Origin: Bryum argenteum
Taxonomy: Eukaryota > Streptophyta > Bryopsida > Bryales > Bryaceae
Direction: 5' to 3'
NCBI GenBank assembly: GCA_037043015.1
Contig: CM073326.1
Coordinates: forward strand, 14,888,345 to 14,952,344
DNA length: 64,000 nt
The translations under genes were made by a program, and so were the position numbers. This document shows positions 37,101-49,309 of the stretch, one piece after another (position 1 is the stretch's first letter; each line of letters starts with the position of its first letter). The notes under the pieces were generated by a model. It made no database searches. It saw only the letters and a list, made by a program, of their open reading frames with translations, and had not been told where the DNA came from.

Positions 37101-40100
37101 CTGAACCTTTTTATAATTTACTATATAGTGTTCTTTTGGTACAAGCGTGTTTTTGAGATAAATGGGAACAACATTATAGAGTTATGATAGTTGATAATCT
37201 CTATGTTGGCAAGTGGTTTATATATAGAATTTCCACTTTAAAGTAAAAATGATAGAATTTTTTAACCTTCTATACATCCCATTTGGCTATACGACCCTAG
37301 TGTTGAAAAACAATATTTTGGATGAATTTGCACTTGCCGAAAGCCTCCTATCTTCCCTGTGCAATACAGGTCTAGTTTGTATAGTAAGTATTGAAAACCC
37401 ATGCACTAATGTATGAATTTACAATATGCATCTTAGTGAAGGCAGATTTGGGTTTTGAGTTTTAAATATAAAGCATGTTTTACCATTGCAAGCCAATCAT
37501 GTGGAATCAAGAATAGCTTTTTAGGATTTATTTTTACATAAGTATGATATCAAGAAATAGCCAAAACCTTTTTAGTTCGAAGCTTCTTGATCGAGGTAAT
37601 TGTGAAATTAGATTCACATTAATGCTCCTACAATGAAAAGGTGAAAACATGTATGAATTTAGAAAAGCTTTATCTCCTTCCCCAGTTCCTATATTTATGA
37701 TATCAACCTTTTTTTTTGGGCCCAGATTCCAATTAGAGTCTAGTTTCAGTGGTAGAAACCTTCACTTAGTCCACGATGTTTGGAAGATAAGGCATGGCTT
37801 CGAGTGCAAAGGGTCCCGTTTTTGAAGTCCTATTGTAACCTTTCTCGTACTTTTGACCATTGCAAAGCTATGCTTTGAGCCAAAAATAAAATAAAATTTG
37901 ATAGATTATTTTTTAGACAAGCGTGTTATTGAGATAAAGGTGAACAACAACCTCATTGAATTATTTTCAGTCTAGCAACTTTATTGGTGGAATTTCCCCT
38001 CTAATGTGTAAACAATGAAACTTTGTGGTTTGTTTTGACTTTTGAGGAATCCTATGTTATGAAAGGCTTTTCTGACACACATTTTGCCCTAGGTGATTGA
38101 CAATAATTCTACAATAGGATGGTGTGGATAAGATGTGAATGATTTACCTCCATTTTCATTTATGACAGCCTTTTTGAAATATTGCTTTTCTTTTGCCAAA
38201 CATAGGCTTGGACGTGTGTGGGTTAAGCACAAGTACATACAACTCTTGCCAACTATGACGCCTCAAGGCTCCAATTTGACCCAATTCATATTTTGACAAG
38301 TCTACACAAGATTAGAAGTTTGAAAAAGCTAACTCTTACTTTCATTCTACTATTAACTCTTAAGCTACAACGATGTTCACACAATACAAAAATTGAAGGA
38401 CATTCGTGGGCTGAATTAACTGTTATAAAAAGAAAATGATGAGAAGATAAACTTGATGCATAAAATTGGCTTGCAGTGGCAATACATGTCTCATGTTTCA
38501 AAACCATAGAACAACATCACCTACTCCTAAATTTCATGCTCTGATTTCAAACTATCTAACCTCAATTTACAATTTCTTTTACTGAAGCTAAACTCCATTC
38601 GGGTTACAACCCAATAAGCTTCACTAGAAGAAGACATTGAACAAAGAAGTTAAAACTCTTCATAGTTTCCACTCTTCATCTAATTGAATCTCAACATGTA
38701 TGGATAACATCTAATTTACCTCAACTGGCTCTTCAGGAAATCCAATAAAAAAAATTGGAACACGTATTTAAGATTGAGTGGCTGAGCAAAAGCTAACCAT
38801 CATCATTCACTTTCACCATGACCACAGATTGGCCTCCAAACAGCCACATCTTTTGGTTTAGAAATAGGTTAGCATTCAACATAGCCAACCGACAGTCCGA
38901 CAAACAATCAAAAGCAAGCAAAAGGAACATCTAAAAGAAGTTGAGCTCACGTGTTGAGGGTGATGGGAATAACCACCTTTAGTTAGTGTACTTGAATGAA
39001 GCTAATTGACATTTTAGATGTAATTCGTCTATGTTGAGGAATCTCCTCAAGAAAATTGAACCATTGTAAGATACAATCGCCTCGCGAATGGCCTTTTAGT
39101 TAGCGGAGAATCGCCCCCCCCTTCTGCCCTTCATAAGTATGCCATTTGCCCGATTTTATACACCAAACTCTCATCCTCATCACTCATCTCGTAAGCTCTT
39201 GCGCGGATTGTGAGAATGAGAATCCTCAAACTACAGCCATGAGGATTGGGCACAACTCAAGTCCTCATGGCGGCACGCACGCCATCTTCGAACGACATTC
39301 AAGTCGGGGGTGGTGGTAGAAGTCGGTCCGCCCGTGGCGGTGTCTACGTTTATTGCAGTTTGCGTTACACTCTTCAATCACTTAGTCCTCACATAGAGCC
39401 GCATGCCTCACTGGGTGCCAATCTTGGACATCGCTGAGTTGCCCTTTGTGCTTACATCTGCGGTGATGTCGTTGCTCCTTGTCTTCCGCACAAACTCCTC
39501 CTACAACCGCTTTGACGAAGCTCGCAAAGCCTCGGGATCCAACGTGAACCGAACTCATGACTTGGCGCGGCAGACACTCACATGGATTCGTCGCCCTAGT
39601 GATCAACACAAGCTTGACAACATCCTCCGCCATGTCAAAGCCTTCCCCTACTGCCTCAAGGACCACTTGACTCGAGATTGCAATCTCCAGGAGACTTTGC
39701 TCCCCATTCTCCATGCGCAGGAGCTTCAAGATGCCCTCCTGAGCTTCAGTCACAAACCAAACTATGTGCTCCAAGTAAGTGCTCGACCAACCTATCTTCC
39801 GTTGCTGTAGACGAATTCATGTTTGAAATCTATACAAAGAAGTGGGTGTGATTGATCATTTACTGCTGAAGATGTTTTCTTGTTGGTGATTTCTTTTTGT
39901 GGGAGACTGGGAGATGGAGATGGTGAGCTCGGCTGATCGATGAATACCCGCTCTTCCTTGCAGATAATTTTGGAGCTGGTGAGTCACTGTGAGGTATCCG
40001 ACATTGAGACAAGTGGGGTGGACAAGAATTTGACGCAGCTGCACGACAATGTTGGGGCGTGTGAGCGGATATTCAAGACGCCATTCCGGTGGCGTACACG

Positions 40101-41400
40101 CGGATGACGTCTAGGATGTTGTCGTTGTGGCACATGACGCTGCCATTTGCATTGTGGAAGTTGTGTCATTGGCTCACCATTCCATCGACGTTTCTAAGCG
40201 CGTTGGCGCTTTTCTACATTGAGGAAGTGGGGGTGCTAATCGAGGAGCCTTTCTCCATGCTGGACCTGCTATCTGTGAGCGATGGCATTCGGTCGGCCGT
40301 AGATGGGCTCATTTCTGCTCACTAGCACTCCCTGGTAATGATAGGCAATCTCCATGTGCCTACTTGTGAGCAGGAGGAGCATGTGGCCATGGCTATCCCG
40401 GAAGAGGTGGTATTGTCCTAAGTCAAATTCCAATTCTAGGGAATGAATGGACGTTGTGTCGTAATTGTATCAGGGAGTGTTCGTGTAAGTGCAGCTGATA
40501 TGAAAGAGTGTTGTTTCTGGAGAAATTTCTCATTCGTTATATTGGCTGCCAAATCTCTGTAATAGTAGTGCCTCTATGTATAAGGCAATTCAGTCTAAAT
40601 TGGGAATAATCAAAGGGCTCTTAGCAGCCCCAAGAACCATTTGCAAGATCTTTGTTGGTTCTTATTTCTTGAGCACATTCAAGGATGTTTTCATGACAAG
40701 TATAAAGAAATCTTGGACTTTGTTGGATGATGACTAGTATTGCAGAGAGGATTGAGTAGATATGAGTGTGCCTTATGTTCTTAGCTTAGGGAGGTGTAAT
40801 TGGCTAGCGTGAGAGTAATCTTAGTCGACCTGAATATTCAAGAACAACCCTCTAAGAAGAGTCACTGTGATATTAGACTCAAGCCTGTCTTAGCATTACA
40901 ATTGTGGTGGAGTCAGCCAATAACCATAGGGCAGACAAGCAAGCGACAACAACATAGTCTTTAGTGTCCAAAAGCAATATGTACTTGTACTTGTTTGTGT
41001 ACTTGGGTGACTTTACAAACTCCACTCCAACCACTTTACTTCACTCAGGCTCATTCACATTGTCCTCGAAATCGTCATTTACCAGTCCATAACTTTCCTA
41101 TTCAATACAAAAAGAAATAGTAGTTGTCTCCACGTAAACCAGACTTGAATCTCAGTGAAACTATGTAACGTGAAGATTGAGTTCCTGCCGTCATGGCTTC
41201 TTTGATCCAATCACATAGTCTTTCGAAAATTGTGCGACAAATGCTTTTGGAAGTAGGGGTGGAGGGTCGGAACGATTTTATGCTATTGCAATTTGAGTGG
41301 TTTTGAATTGATACTTTCTCTTATATATGGGGATCTATGACCACACTTTACCATGAATGACCCTTCATAGAAATGTGGAATATGATACATATGGACAACA
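34200..41400 (-). repeat. Large duplicated block, right copy (inverted)
   Basis: Reverse-orientation partner of 1200-7300. It contains bestrophin copy B and an extra ~1.3 kb (36800-38090) of inverted-repeat-element-like sequence. A related stretch also lies upstream of copy D (about 58860-60030), which suggests that blocks B and D are more closely related to each other than to A. Apart from copy B and short coding-like shadows I find no gene here. Confidence 0.7.
39190..40421 (+). pseudogene. Bestrophin-like chloride channel gene copy B
   Basis: This is the same two-exon structure in the opposite orientation: exon 1 ends at 39774 (CTCCAA|GTAAGT), exon 2 is 39964-40421 after CTTGCAG. Exon 1 keeps SSYNRFDEARKASGSNVNRT. 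Lesions seen: the Trp codon of the conserved LTW motif is TAG (about 39397), one C is missing in the KTPIP codons (about 40082) and shifts the frame, and the Gln of SAHQHS is TAG (about 40324). The start region is also scrambled relative to copies C and D. It lies in the inverted duplicate of the block holding copy A. Confidence 0.85.
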
Positions 41401-41762
41401 AATATGATAAATGTTTATACCAAAACCCATCACATATTTATAATACACAACACAAAGAACATACTAGTGCAAAGGGGGAAGTTGAACAGATTGATTGCGG
41501 CTTCTGCACGCAACTACCAATAACATCATTTGTGATATTTCTATGCAGAAGTCTTGATCGGCAACTAATGATTTCTGCTCACAGATTGATTGTTAGTGAC
41601 CGGTGCTCTTCATAAGTAACATTAGTAATTGCCGAGATGTGAACATTCTGAATAAAGAGGGTTATAAAATGGGGTTGAGAAGAAGTGTTTTCCATTGTCC
41701 TGATTTCTATGGTGTGCAGGGTTTGTGACAACAATTGGATGATGTCTTCTTCTTCTGTGCAA

Positions 41763-41903
41763 GATTTATGTAGAGCTCTGATGACAACAATCGAGAGGCT
41801 CCTGGGGGTGCTCGATATCAAGAGTCTGGTCCTTCCCGTACCAATCACCAGCGAGGCCATTTGGATCAACAAGTTTGGGTTCAAAGCTTTGGAGGATCAG
41901 CAG
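41763..41903 (+). pseudogene. IDM1-like PHD/GNAT acetyltransferase exon, copy 1
   Basis: A 141-bp exon encodes 47 residues beginning DLCRALMTTIERLLGVLDIK and containing SLVLPVPI and WINKFGFKALEDQQ, followed by the donor CAG|GTATTTG. This matches the conserved stretch of plant PHD-finger acetyltransferases of the IDM1 type (Q-G-M-C-R-R-L...L-V-I-P-A...W-T-x-x-F-G-F). The acceptor reads GTGCAAG, against GTGCAG in the other copy. I find no flanking exons that complete the GNAT fold or a PHD finger, so it is a fragment. It lies about 1.3 kb past bestrophin copy B, on the same strand. Confidence 0.65.
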
Positions 41904-42499
41904 GTATTTGACTTTCATCGATCCATATCCATTATAGTTATCACTCCCAATTAAGAAGCTGGTACACAATATAATAAGAGTTTGAAGAAGCATATAGTAA
42001 GTTCATTTAGTAAGTTCATTACTAACAAGTCTATAGTATGTTGTTGAACCACCTAATCAATAATGGTTAAATCATAAACAAGTGTACTCTATGTTCCACG
42101 AATGGTCGTAACTAGTTAGCATTTGGTTCTCCATTTCGCTCATTTGGTTATGTATTTTGCTCAACTACACACCTCAAAACTCTTTCCTCAAAGAATAAAC
42201 ACATGTTTAACTTGCTCTAATTTTAATTAGTTAACTCTACCCAAAATGGTTTGATAATCAATCCCCATTCTTGCTTATAAATATATACAAAAAATGTATC
42301 ATTGCCACTTGAAGGTCCATAACTAGGTACACCAATAACTTTAGGTTCTACATTATGATGAAACAAGTAATTATGTTTAGTATCTCTATATATAAAAGAA
42401 CACGATTACCTGCTAGCGATCCTTTGCAGGTTGCCCGACCTGATGCAACCGGTTTTCTTTGTTTGCCCTTGGTGATCCTTCCCGGTAGTAGGGTGGTTT

Positions 42500-43660
42500 G
42501 CCCATGAGAGTATACATGGTATGAAGAGTTTTAAAGATTTTGAAGGATTTCCGTAGGTGGTACTTGATTGTTATTAAGAATTTATGAAATCTCATTAACA
42601 TGACAAGAGTCGAACGGACAAGGAATGTGGAACATGTAAAATGGAGCAAAGTAAGGAGTAAAGAGGAGATCAACGGAACATGGAACAAGAACTAGTAATT
42701 GGGCACGGAGAATGGGAACAAAAACAAATAATGAGAACCACATGTCAATGTATGATACGAACTGGGAACAAATTATGGAAATCGGGGACAAATGATGAAA
42801 CCAAGAAGGGAAATTGGGGGATGGCCGGATGGGGGAGCCGGAATCGGGAACAAAGGATGGAAACCAGGAATGGGAAATTAGAGGTTGGAGTGATTAGTAA
42901 AGAAAAAGAGAATGGGGAACCAGAATAGAACAGAGGACAGTTGGGAAGTAGGGATCCATGGAATGAAGGATATCCTAAAATTCTTATAAAGCAAGGAGAT
43001 ACAATCAACGAGAGCATCAAGGATAGGGGTCAGTTCTTGAGGAACACCAAATAAAAAGCTCATCCATCGGGATAAGGGGGAGAAATTAATCAAAGACATG
43101 CATGGTCATGGCCATTATCAGTTGGTCATGTATACACGACATAAAGAGTAACTGTTCTAAAGATTTTGAAGGGTTCTCTAAATGGTATGTGGTTGTTATT
43201 AAGAGTTTATTAGATCCCAATAATAAAAATACAAGGAGTTAAAGAGACAAGGAATATGGAACATAAAAATGGGAGCAAAGAAAGAGTCACTTAAGGGGAG
43301 ATCAAGGGAACATCAGAGGGGAACCTGGGATTCGAGATTAAAGGATAAGAATTACGAAAGGACGGTGAGAACTACTAACAAATAATGAGAACCAAGAACA
43401 AATGATGGAAACTACATACAAATGATGGAAACTAGGAACAAATGACGGAAACCAAAAAGGAAAGTTGTTGAAACACAAAAGAAATGATGAGAACGGGGAA
43501 CGGGCCAAAGCATGGGTAACCTAGAAAAAGGGAACGCAGGACATGCTATAAATCTTAAAAAGTAGGAAGTTCATTTACGAGGGAACCGAGGATAGGGTGT
43601 AGTTTTTGAAGAGCACCAAATAAAGTGCTTACCCATGGGACGAGGGGAACTTACTCACTA
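42500..43660 (+). repeat. Direct duplication, two ~0.55-0.63 kb copies
   Basis: Sequence from about 42506 (TATACATGGTATGAAGAG, AAGATTTTGAAGG) recurs from about 43126 in the same order, through GACAAGGAAT(G/A)TGGAACAT and AGATCAA(C/G)GGAACAT to CACCAAATAAA near 43045 and 43615. Inside, purine-rich GGGAACAAATGATGGAAACC-like short units are themselves repeated irregularly. I see no convincing gene. Confidence 0.7.
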
Positions 43661-43715
43661 ATTAATTGAATACTATTTATTTATTTATTTTTGTCCAAAG
43701 GACATCGGTATATAG

Positions 43716-43949
43716 AAGTCCTAACCTATATCCTTTGGACTAGGACATCAAAAAGGGCCGATCAAATTTTTTTTAAAACACGTAAAAAACTAAAAATTTA
43801 AACTCAGGTATAAAAAGTAATACGTAGTTGGAGGATTCTCAATAGGGTATAATTATTTTTTATACCTAGGTTTGAATTTTTTACATGTTTTCATAAATTT
43901 TGATCTTACCTTTTTGATGTCCGTGTCCGGAGGACACGGGTTAGGACTT
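43716..43949. mobile_element. Hairpin MITE (~234 bp)
   Basis: The arms at 43716-43756 and 43909-43949 are inverted copies: AAGTCCTAACC...GGACATCAAAAAGG against its complement, with a few transitions. Inner parts (GTATAAAAAG / CTTTTTATAC-like, AAACTCAGG / CCTAGGTTT) are also roughly symmetric, so the unit could fold on itself. No clear target duplication was found, so the ends are approximate. Confidence 0.6.
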
Positions 43950-44236
43950 GTTCAAAATAAAATGAAATTGATTATTTTCCTTCTCCATCAAAAAAAAGTT
44001 GCATGTAACATATTGAATGCATCAATAGAAGAGAACCGTACTCCATGTTGTAATGTACATAACCAAGAATTTTCTTGGAACCTAATCAAGTTTGGTGGAA
44101 TACAACACCTGTAAGCAATTTTTAAAGTGATAATATACATCCTTTTTAGTAAGTTATGGTCTTCTATATTAACATTAGATTGAACTTGTCTTAGCTAATT
44201 TGTGTGATTAGCTAGTTCATATGACTTAGACCCACA

Positions 44237-44530
44237 TTATACAGAGGCTGGGGCTGGCCGAAGAGCAGGGCGGATCCAACAGCGAGAACTTGCGCCCAAG
44301 TTGGGGAGTTCGGGCCGGGGTAGACCTTGTTCCAATTGCACCACTAAGGCCCGAACATTTTGGCACCAAAACTGTGCTACATAGGATGCCACATAGGATA
44401 AAGTGAAGTTCTCATCAAGCCCTAGTATAAAGTCCTTGGGGCCCCATTTGAAGTATGAAGCCATCCTATAGTTCAAAATTTGAAGGATTTGGGCCGGCCC
44501 TTAATCCAGCCCCAAGTATAAAGTGGCCCT
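44237..44530 (-). mobile_element. Possible small GC-rich non-autonomous element
   Basis: A GC-rich patch in AT-rich DNA. Read on the minus strand, TGGTGCAATTGG resembles a box A, and TTATAC...GGGGCTGG occurs inverted near both ends. No target duplication was found. It could be a SINE relative or a short inverted-repeat element. Confidence 0.3.
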
Positions 44531-44559
44531 TAGAGTCATGACCTAAGTCATGTTCAATA

Positions 44560-47500
44560 GGGGATGCATGTATTAACAAACAATTTTTGAGAGATGGTTG
44601 ATGTTCGACTACTTTACTAGTAGAGAAATGCTAAAAAATGATGACCATACTGTCACGCCATGGAGTCATTTTGGACAAGTTATGGTTGTATTGAGAGGAC
44701 TTTTGGCCTATTATAAGGGACGAGTCATTAAGGACATCTTGTCATTACAAACGCAATTGTGAATTGTGACCAATGTTATTTAGAAACCGTGAAAACTTAC
44801 ATGTTTGCATTGCTTACATTGTTATATCTTTATATATAGTTGGTTTTTCTTTGTTCTTTTGTAAATGTGCCCATGAACTTATTGTCTGGTCTCGCATAGT
44901 GTCAATTATTCATGTGAATATTTTTGGATTATGTACATTTGCTAAAAATTTGAGAAACTTTTGTTCATACGAGGCCGACTTTGAACTAGTTTGCATTTGT
45001 TACGAAACATATTCATGTTTTCCATTGGAGGAATCTCTTTGAGGCGACACGTGTTTCTTTCAGAAGAATAAAAATAATATCTACTATAGACCAATTGCAG
45101 GATTGGTGTTTGCAGTTACAAAAGATTTTCTAACCACAACAATCACATAACTATGTACTGTCGTTTTTTTGCATATACGGTGCATGTTCATATTAACTAC
45201 TTAGCGCATGTTTAGATGATCAACTGAAAGAATATGAATAGAAACGCAACGAACCTATTCTGAAATGTGTATTTTTTAGCCAAAGCATAGTCTCTCCTTT
45301 TGCATCAACAAGGGTGAACTAGTCTTCCTCCTCTACGGGCACTATGAAGTCTAGATTCTTGACAAAATACTTCAGTTGTCATCTAAACAAAATTAATAGT
45401 AATCTGTGAGTTATAAAAGGTTTTCTTAACTAGGAATATAGTACCAATTGCAATTTGAATCTCAGCATTATCAACCTTGGACAAGGAAACCCTATCCCCA
45501 ACATTATAATGTACAAATTTGAGCAACAATGAGACATTATGTTGTAAGCTCTCGAAGAATTTGATAATTATTCCAAGATTTTGAATTACTATAATCCGAA
45601 TTTTAGCAAAAACATGCAACATATCTTGCATAGTAATGATAATTTGTACTTTACCTTTGATGTAGTGCCTGCATCTAATGTAGCCTTTTTTGCCCTTGAT
45701 TTTTTATTTCGCCCTTGATTTTTTATTTCGCCCTTGATTTTTAAAAACAAATTACTTCTTATTGGCCTCCAAGCAAACCTTCTGCTACACTAGTTGAGTT
45801 CTACAGCGAGGTTATTGCATCCGCATCTACCACACGGTTCCTTAAACGCGTTCACAAGCCAAATGCAAAAGCTACCAAGAGTTAGCTCCTTAGGGTTAGG
45901 ACTTAGTTGCAAAACCTACCTAGGGTTAGATCTTTAGCATTAGGGTTTAGTTTAAACTTTATAATATAGAAATTGAAAGCTTACTAGTAGATTTAGGAAT
46001 GCCTTATTTTCATTTAGGCTTGCAGACTATAAATGGAAATATAAACATCTATAATCTATCAATTTCTTTAAACCAAGGTCGACCTATAAAACAAACTTGT
46101 TGAAAGGTCCATGTAAGTAGATGGACCCGATGAATTTGAAGAAGTAAAATAAAAAATTTAATTCTAAAATAAATGATAAGAATAGTTATTCTTAACTCTT
46201 AGAATTCTTACAAAATGGACTTGTAAGAAAGGTTATGTAGGTAAATATGCCAATCCAATATTGGTAAAGTAAATTAAATCTTTAAAATAAACTAAAGAAG
46301 GTGTTGATTTTAATCCTAAATGCCTTTGATGTCAACATGTAGATTTCACAATTTGAAACAAGACATACATGTGCTACATACTTCATACCTACACAAGGAA
46401 TATACATATTGGGCATATAATGCTACTGGACAAAGGGAAGAAAAATTACACCACAAACATGCCAGTCAAGCCAAAGTACATAAGCTTGATGGAGTAAACT
46501 AGCAAAACCCAATAAAAGTAAAACTCAATCTCCCTATTTTCCGTATATCCAATCCGTGCGGCCGTGCCCTACATCTAGCCGTGGCCACAAGCCATTTCCC
46601 TCCAATTTTGAACTAGTATTTCATACATTCATCACTATCATTTTGGACGTCCAAAAGAGTACTTGTCACTTAAGAAAATTGGCCCTAATTTTTTTTTGTA
46701 CCATTTCCTTCAAGTGTTTCTCACATATATTTGAGACTATTACCAAATATTATAACTGGTTATAGATTTTCAGGATTGAATGACATCTTGACTAATTTTG
46801 TGCATTGAACGTAGACATATCTATAATGTTCTTGGAATGGTAAATGATTGTACATAGGTTTTTTTGTGATGATTAGATTGTTACTTGGAATCTCCTATTC
46901 ATTACAAAAATGATTAGTAGGATGTTTCCCTATTTACCAAACTTGAATCTTTGTGAAGCTATGTGACACAAATGGTGAGAGCCATGTGATTTCTTGCCAC
47001 GGCTTTTGTATCCAATCACAATCACATAATCTTCCGAAGATGTGCTACAAATGGTTCTCAAAGTAGGGATCTAAGGAGGGCAATTTTCTTGCTTTTGCAA
47101 TTTAAATTTCTCTAGGTTGATACCTGAATTCATTAGTGAAGAATTTTGACCCTATTTTACCATGAATGAACCTTGATAGAAATTTGGAATATGAGCCCTT
47201 TTAATGTGAAACAACCTTAAGATGTACGAAGCATAATTTCTCCAATTTGTAGAAACAAAGAAATAAGGGTCAATTCTTCAATGTACACAATGTTTGAACA
47301 TACAATAAGTTACATTATTTTTTAAGATTGGAAATGAGCATTTGGTTTATGACTCTCTTACTCTTGTAATCCTTATCAAATCAAATACCTCCTCCGTCTG
47401 AGAAACACCATGCTTTGGTTCAAACACCCGCCTTACAATGATATCAAGATTTGATATTGATAAGTAATCCAGACCATCCGTACTATCCAAAGCATATCCA

Positions 47501-48700
47501 ACTATATCAAGGAGTAATCTGACCATAAGAATAATCAAACCTTACTTTTGTTAAAATGATATTATTCGAGTAAAATGGCACGTTTCAACCTTTGGAATTG
47601 GCGTTCAAGAACCATGTGATATAACAAAATTAGAAGGTGATATTAGAAAACGTGAGTGCCAATGTATATAAAGGAGTGATGTTACAAAGGAAATTGTGAT
47701 ACCACAGACTACACCACTCTGTATGAGTACAAATGTAAGACTCGGTGTGACAAAATGGCACGTGGCATAGTGCCATTTTAACCAAGGTTGTCATACTGGG
47801 CGGGCACGCCGCCCGCCCGTCCGTCCGCTTTGTCCGTCCGATTGAGTTGTGGCTCGCCTGATAGGGTCAAACGACTGATGACTTTTAGTTTAGGTAAAAA
47901 AACAACGACGTGGCAAGGGTTTAGGTGAAAACTAAGCCACTTGGCCGCCGCGTACGGGCCGCGTGGAACGCCACACACGCTTTTTACTGCAAAGTTTGTT
48001 ATCCATGAAAAATTACACACCCCCTACAATCAAGGTGGGCGGGCACGCTCGTCCGTCCCGGACAACTTGTACGCCCGTTTTGCCCGCCCGATTACCTCAA
48101 TACGCCCGATATGACAACCTTGATTTTAACAAAATTGAGGTTATCAACCATTTTTAGCAAATCAAGGTGTTGTTCTAAGATAAAACAAATAAGATTGGAT
48201 TTTGTTGGTATTTAACCTTGAAATACCTTTGAACTGCAAAATTTTCTAATCTTGTTGAAAAGTAAAAACATTTTTGAGTGGTCATTCAAGAATATTTGCC
48301 CTCCAATGGCCATTCAAAAACAACTATGTTTTAAACTCCAATTCTTAGATATTGACCATAGTCAAAACTATCAAAATGTCCGAATAAGGAAGAATTTATT
48401 AAAAAGAAAAAAAAAAAAGAAGATTTGGTGATATTAAAAAGTTGAGTTAATGCTATAAAGAACGTTTGTGGTAATGAAATCAAACCATCAACATCCAATC
48501 AAACAGAAGCAAATAAAAGCACTAGTACAAAACGACACTCATTGAGACAAATGTAATGACCTGACTTTAATAACACAAAGTGTCAACTTTAATTGTGCTT
48601 CTTATAACATCAACTTAAATTATGCGATTTGTCTCTTTTTTCTTAGATTGTTTTTCTTAGGTTCTAATAAGCATACAAAATTAAGTACAAAAATTAAGTA
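44560..48700. repeat. AT-rich repeat region around the hAT element
   Basis: The stretch 44640-44850 is inverted at 52690-52990, and 46700-48200 is inverted at 51600-52640. A 19-bp tandem repeat (CGCCCTTGATTTTTTATTT) lies at 45691-45740. No gene is seen apart from the element at 47783-48122. Confidence 0.5.
47783..48122. mobile_element. 340-bp non-autonomous hAT-type element with 8-bp target duplication
   Basis: The termini are CAAGGTTGTCATACTGGGCG at the left and the inverse of CAAGGTTGTCATATCGGGCG at the right. The perfect direct repeat ATTTTAAC flanks it at 47775-47782 and 48123-48130. Eight-base duplications and CA-starting short inverted ends are diagnostic of hAT transposons. The inside is GC-rich (CGCCCGCCCGTCCGTCCG-like) and non-coding. 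A paralogous unoccupied site lies, inverted, near 51655-51680. Confidence 0.9.
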
Positions 48701-48747
48701 CAAAAATTCTAAGAAGTAAAAAAATTCTTATAAGTAAAAAATTAAGT

Positions 48748-49231
48748 CTCTTGCAGGTTCATTGCAATCTTGAGTCAAGTGGTCCTTGAGGCAATAGGGG
48801 TAGGCTTTGACATGGCGCAGGATGCTCTCAAGCTTGTGTTGATCGCTAGTGCGACGAATCCACGCGAGTGTCTGCCGCGCCAAGTCACGAGTTCTGTTCA
48901 CGTTCGATCTCCAGGCTTTGCGAGCTTCGTCAAAGCGGTTTTAGAAGGAGTGTGTGCGGAAGACGAGGAGCAACGACATCACCGCACATGTGAGCATAAA
49001 GGGCAATTGGGCGATGTCCAAGATTGGCACCCACTGAGGCATGCCGCTCCATGTGAGGACTAAATGGTTGAAGACTGTAACGCAAATTGCAATCAACGTA
49101 GACACGGCCACGGGCAGACCGACTGCTACCACCATCCCCGACGTGAATGTCGATCCGAGATGGCGTGCGTGCCGCCATGAGGACTTGTGTTGTGCCCATT
49201 CCTCATGGTCGTAGTTAGAAAATTTTCTCAT
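48748..49231 (-). pseudogene. Bestrophin-like chloride channel gene copy C, exon 1 fragment
   Basis: An in-frame ATG (MRKFSNYDHEEWAQHKSSW) starts at 49231 and the frame stays open to FRTHSF, where TAA replaces the Tyr codon of the SSYNRF signature. Homology goes on to the ARQTL and KAFPYCLKDHL region and stops abruptly at about 48748, in AT-rich DNA. Exon 2 is absent. So the copy is truncated and carries a stop in the most conserved motif. Upstream it shares the leader with copy D up to about 49310, where it is interrupted by another repeat block. Confidence 0.85.
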
Positions 49232-49309
49232 TCTCACAACCCTTGCACTAGCTTAGAAGATGGGTGAGTGCGGTGTGGGATTGTAATCAAAATACATAGA
49301 GGAGAAGGG

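Noticed and set aside
42680-43099. Overlapping frames on both strands in the purine-rich duplication
   Set aside because: The low-complexity repeat composition gives openness on both strands; no motif and not conserved in the second copy.
47963-48157. Short open frames in the GC-rich hAT element
   Set aside because: They cross the element end into flanking repeat and are explained by GC composition.
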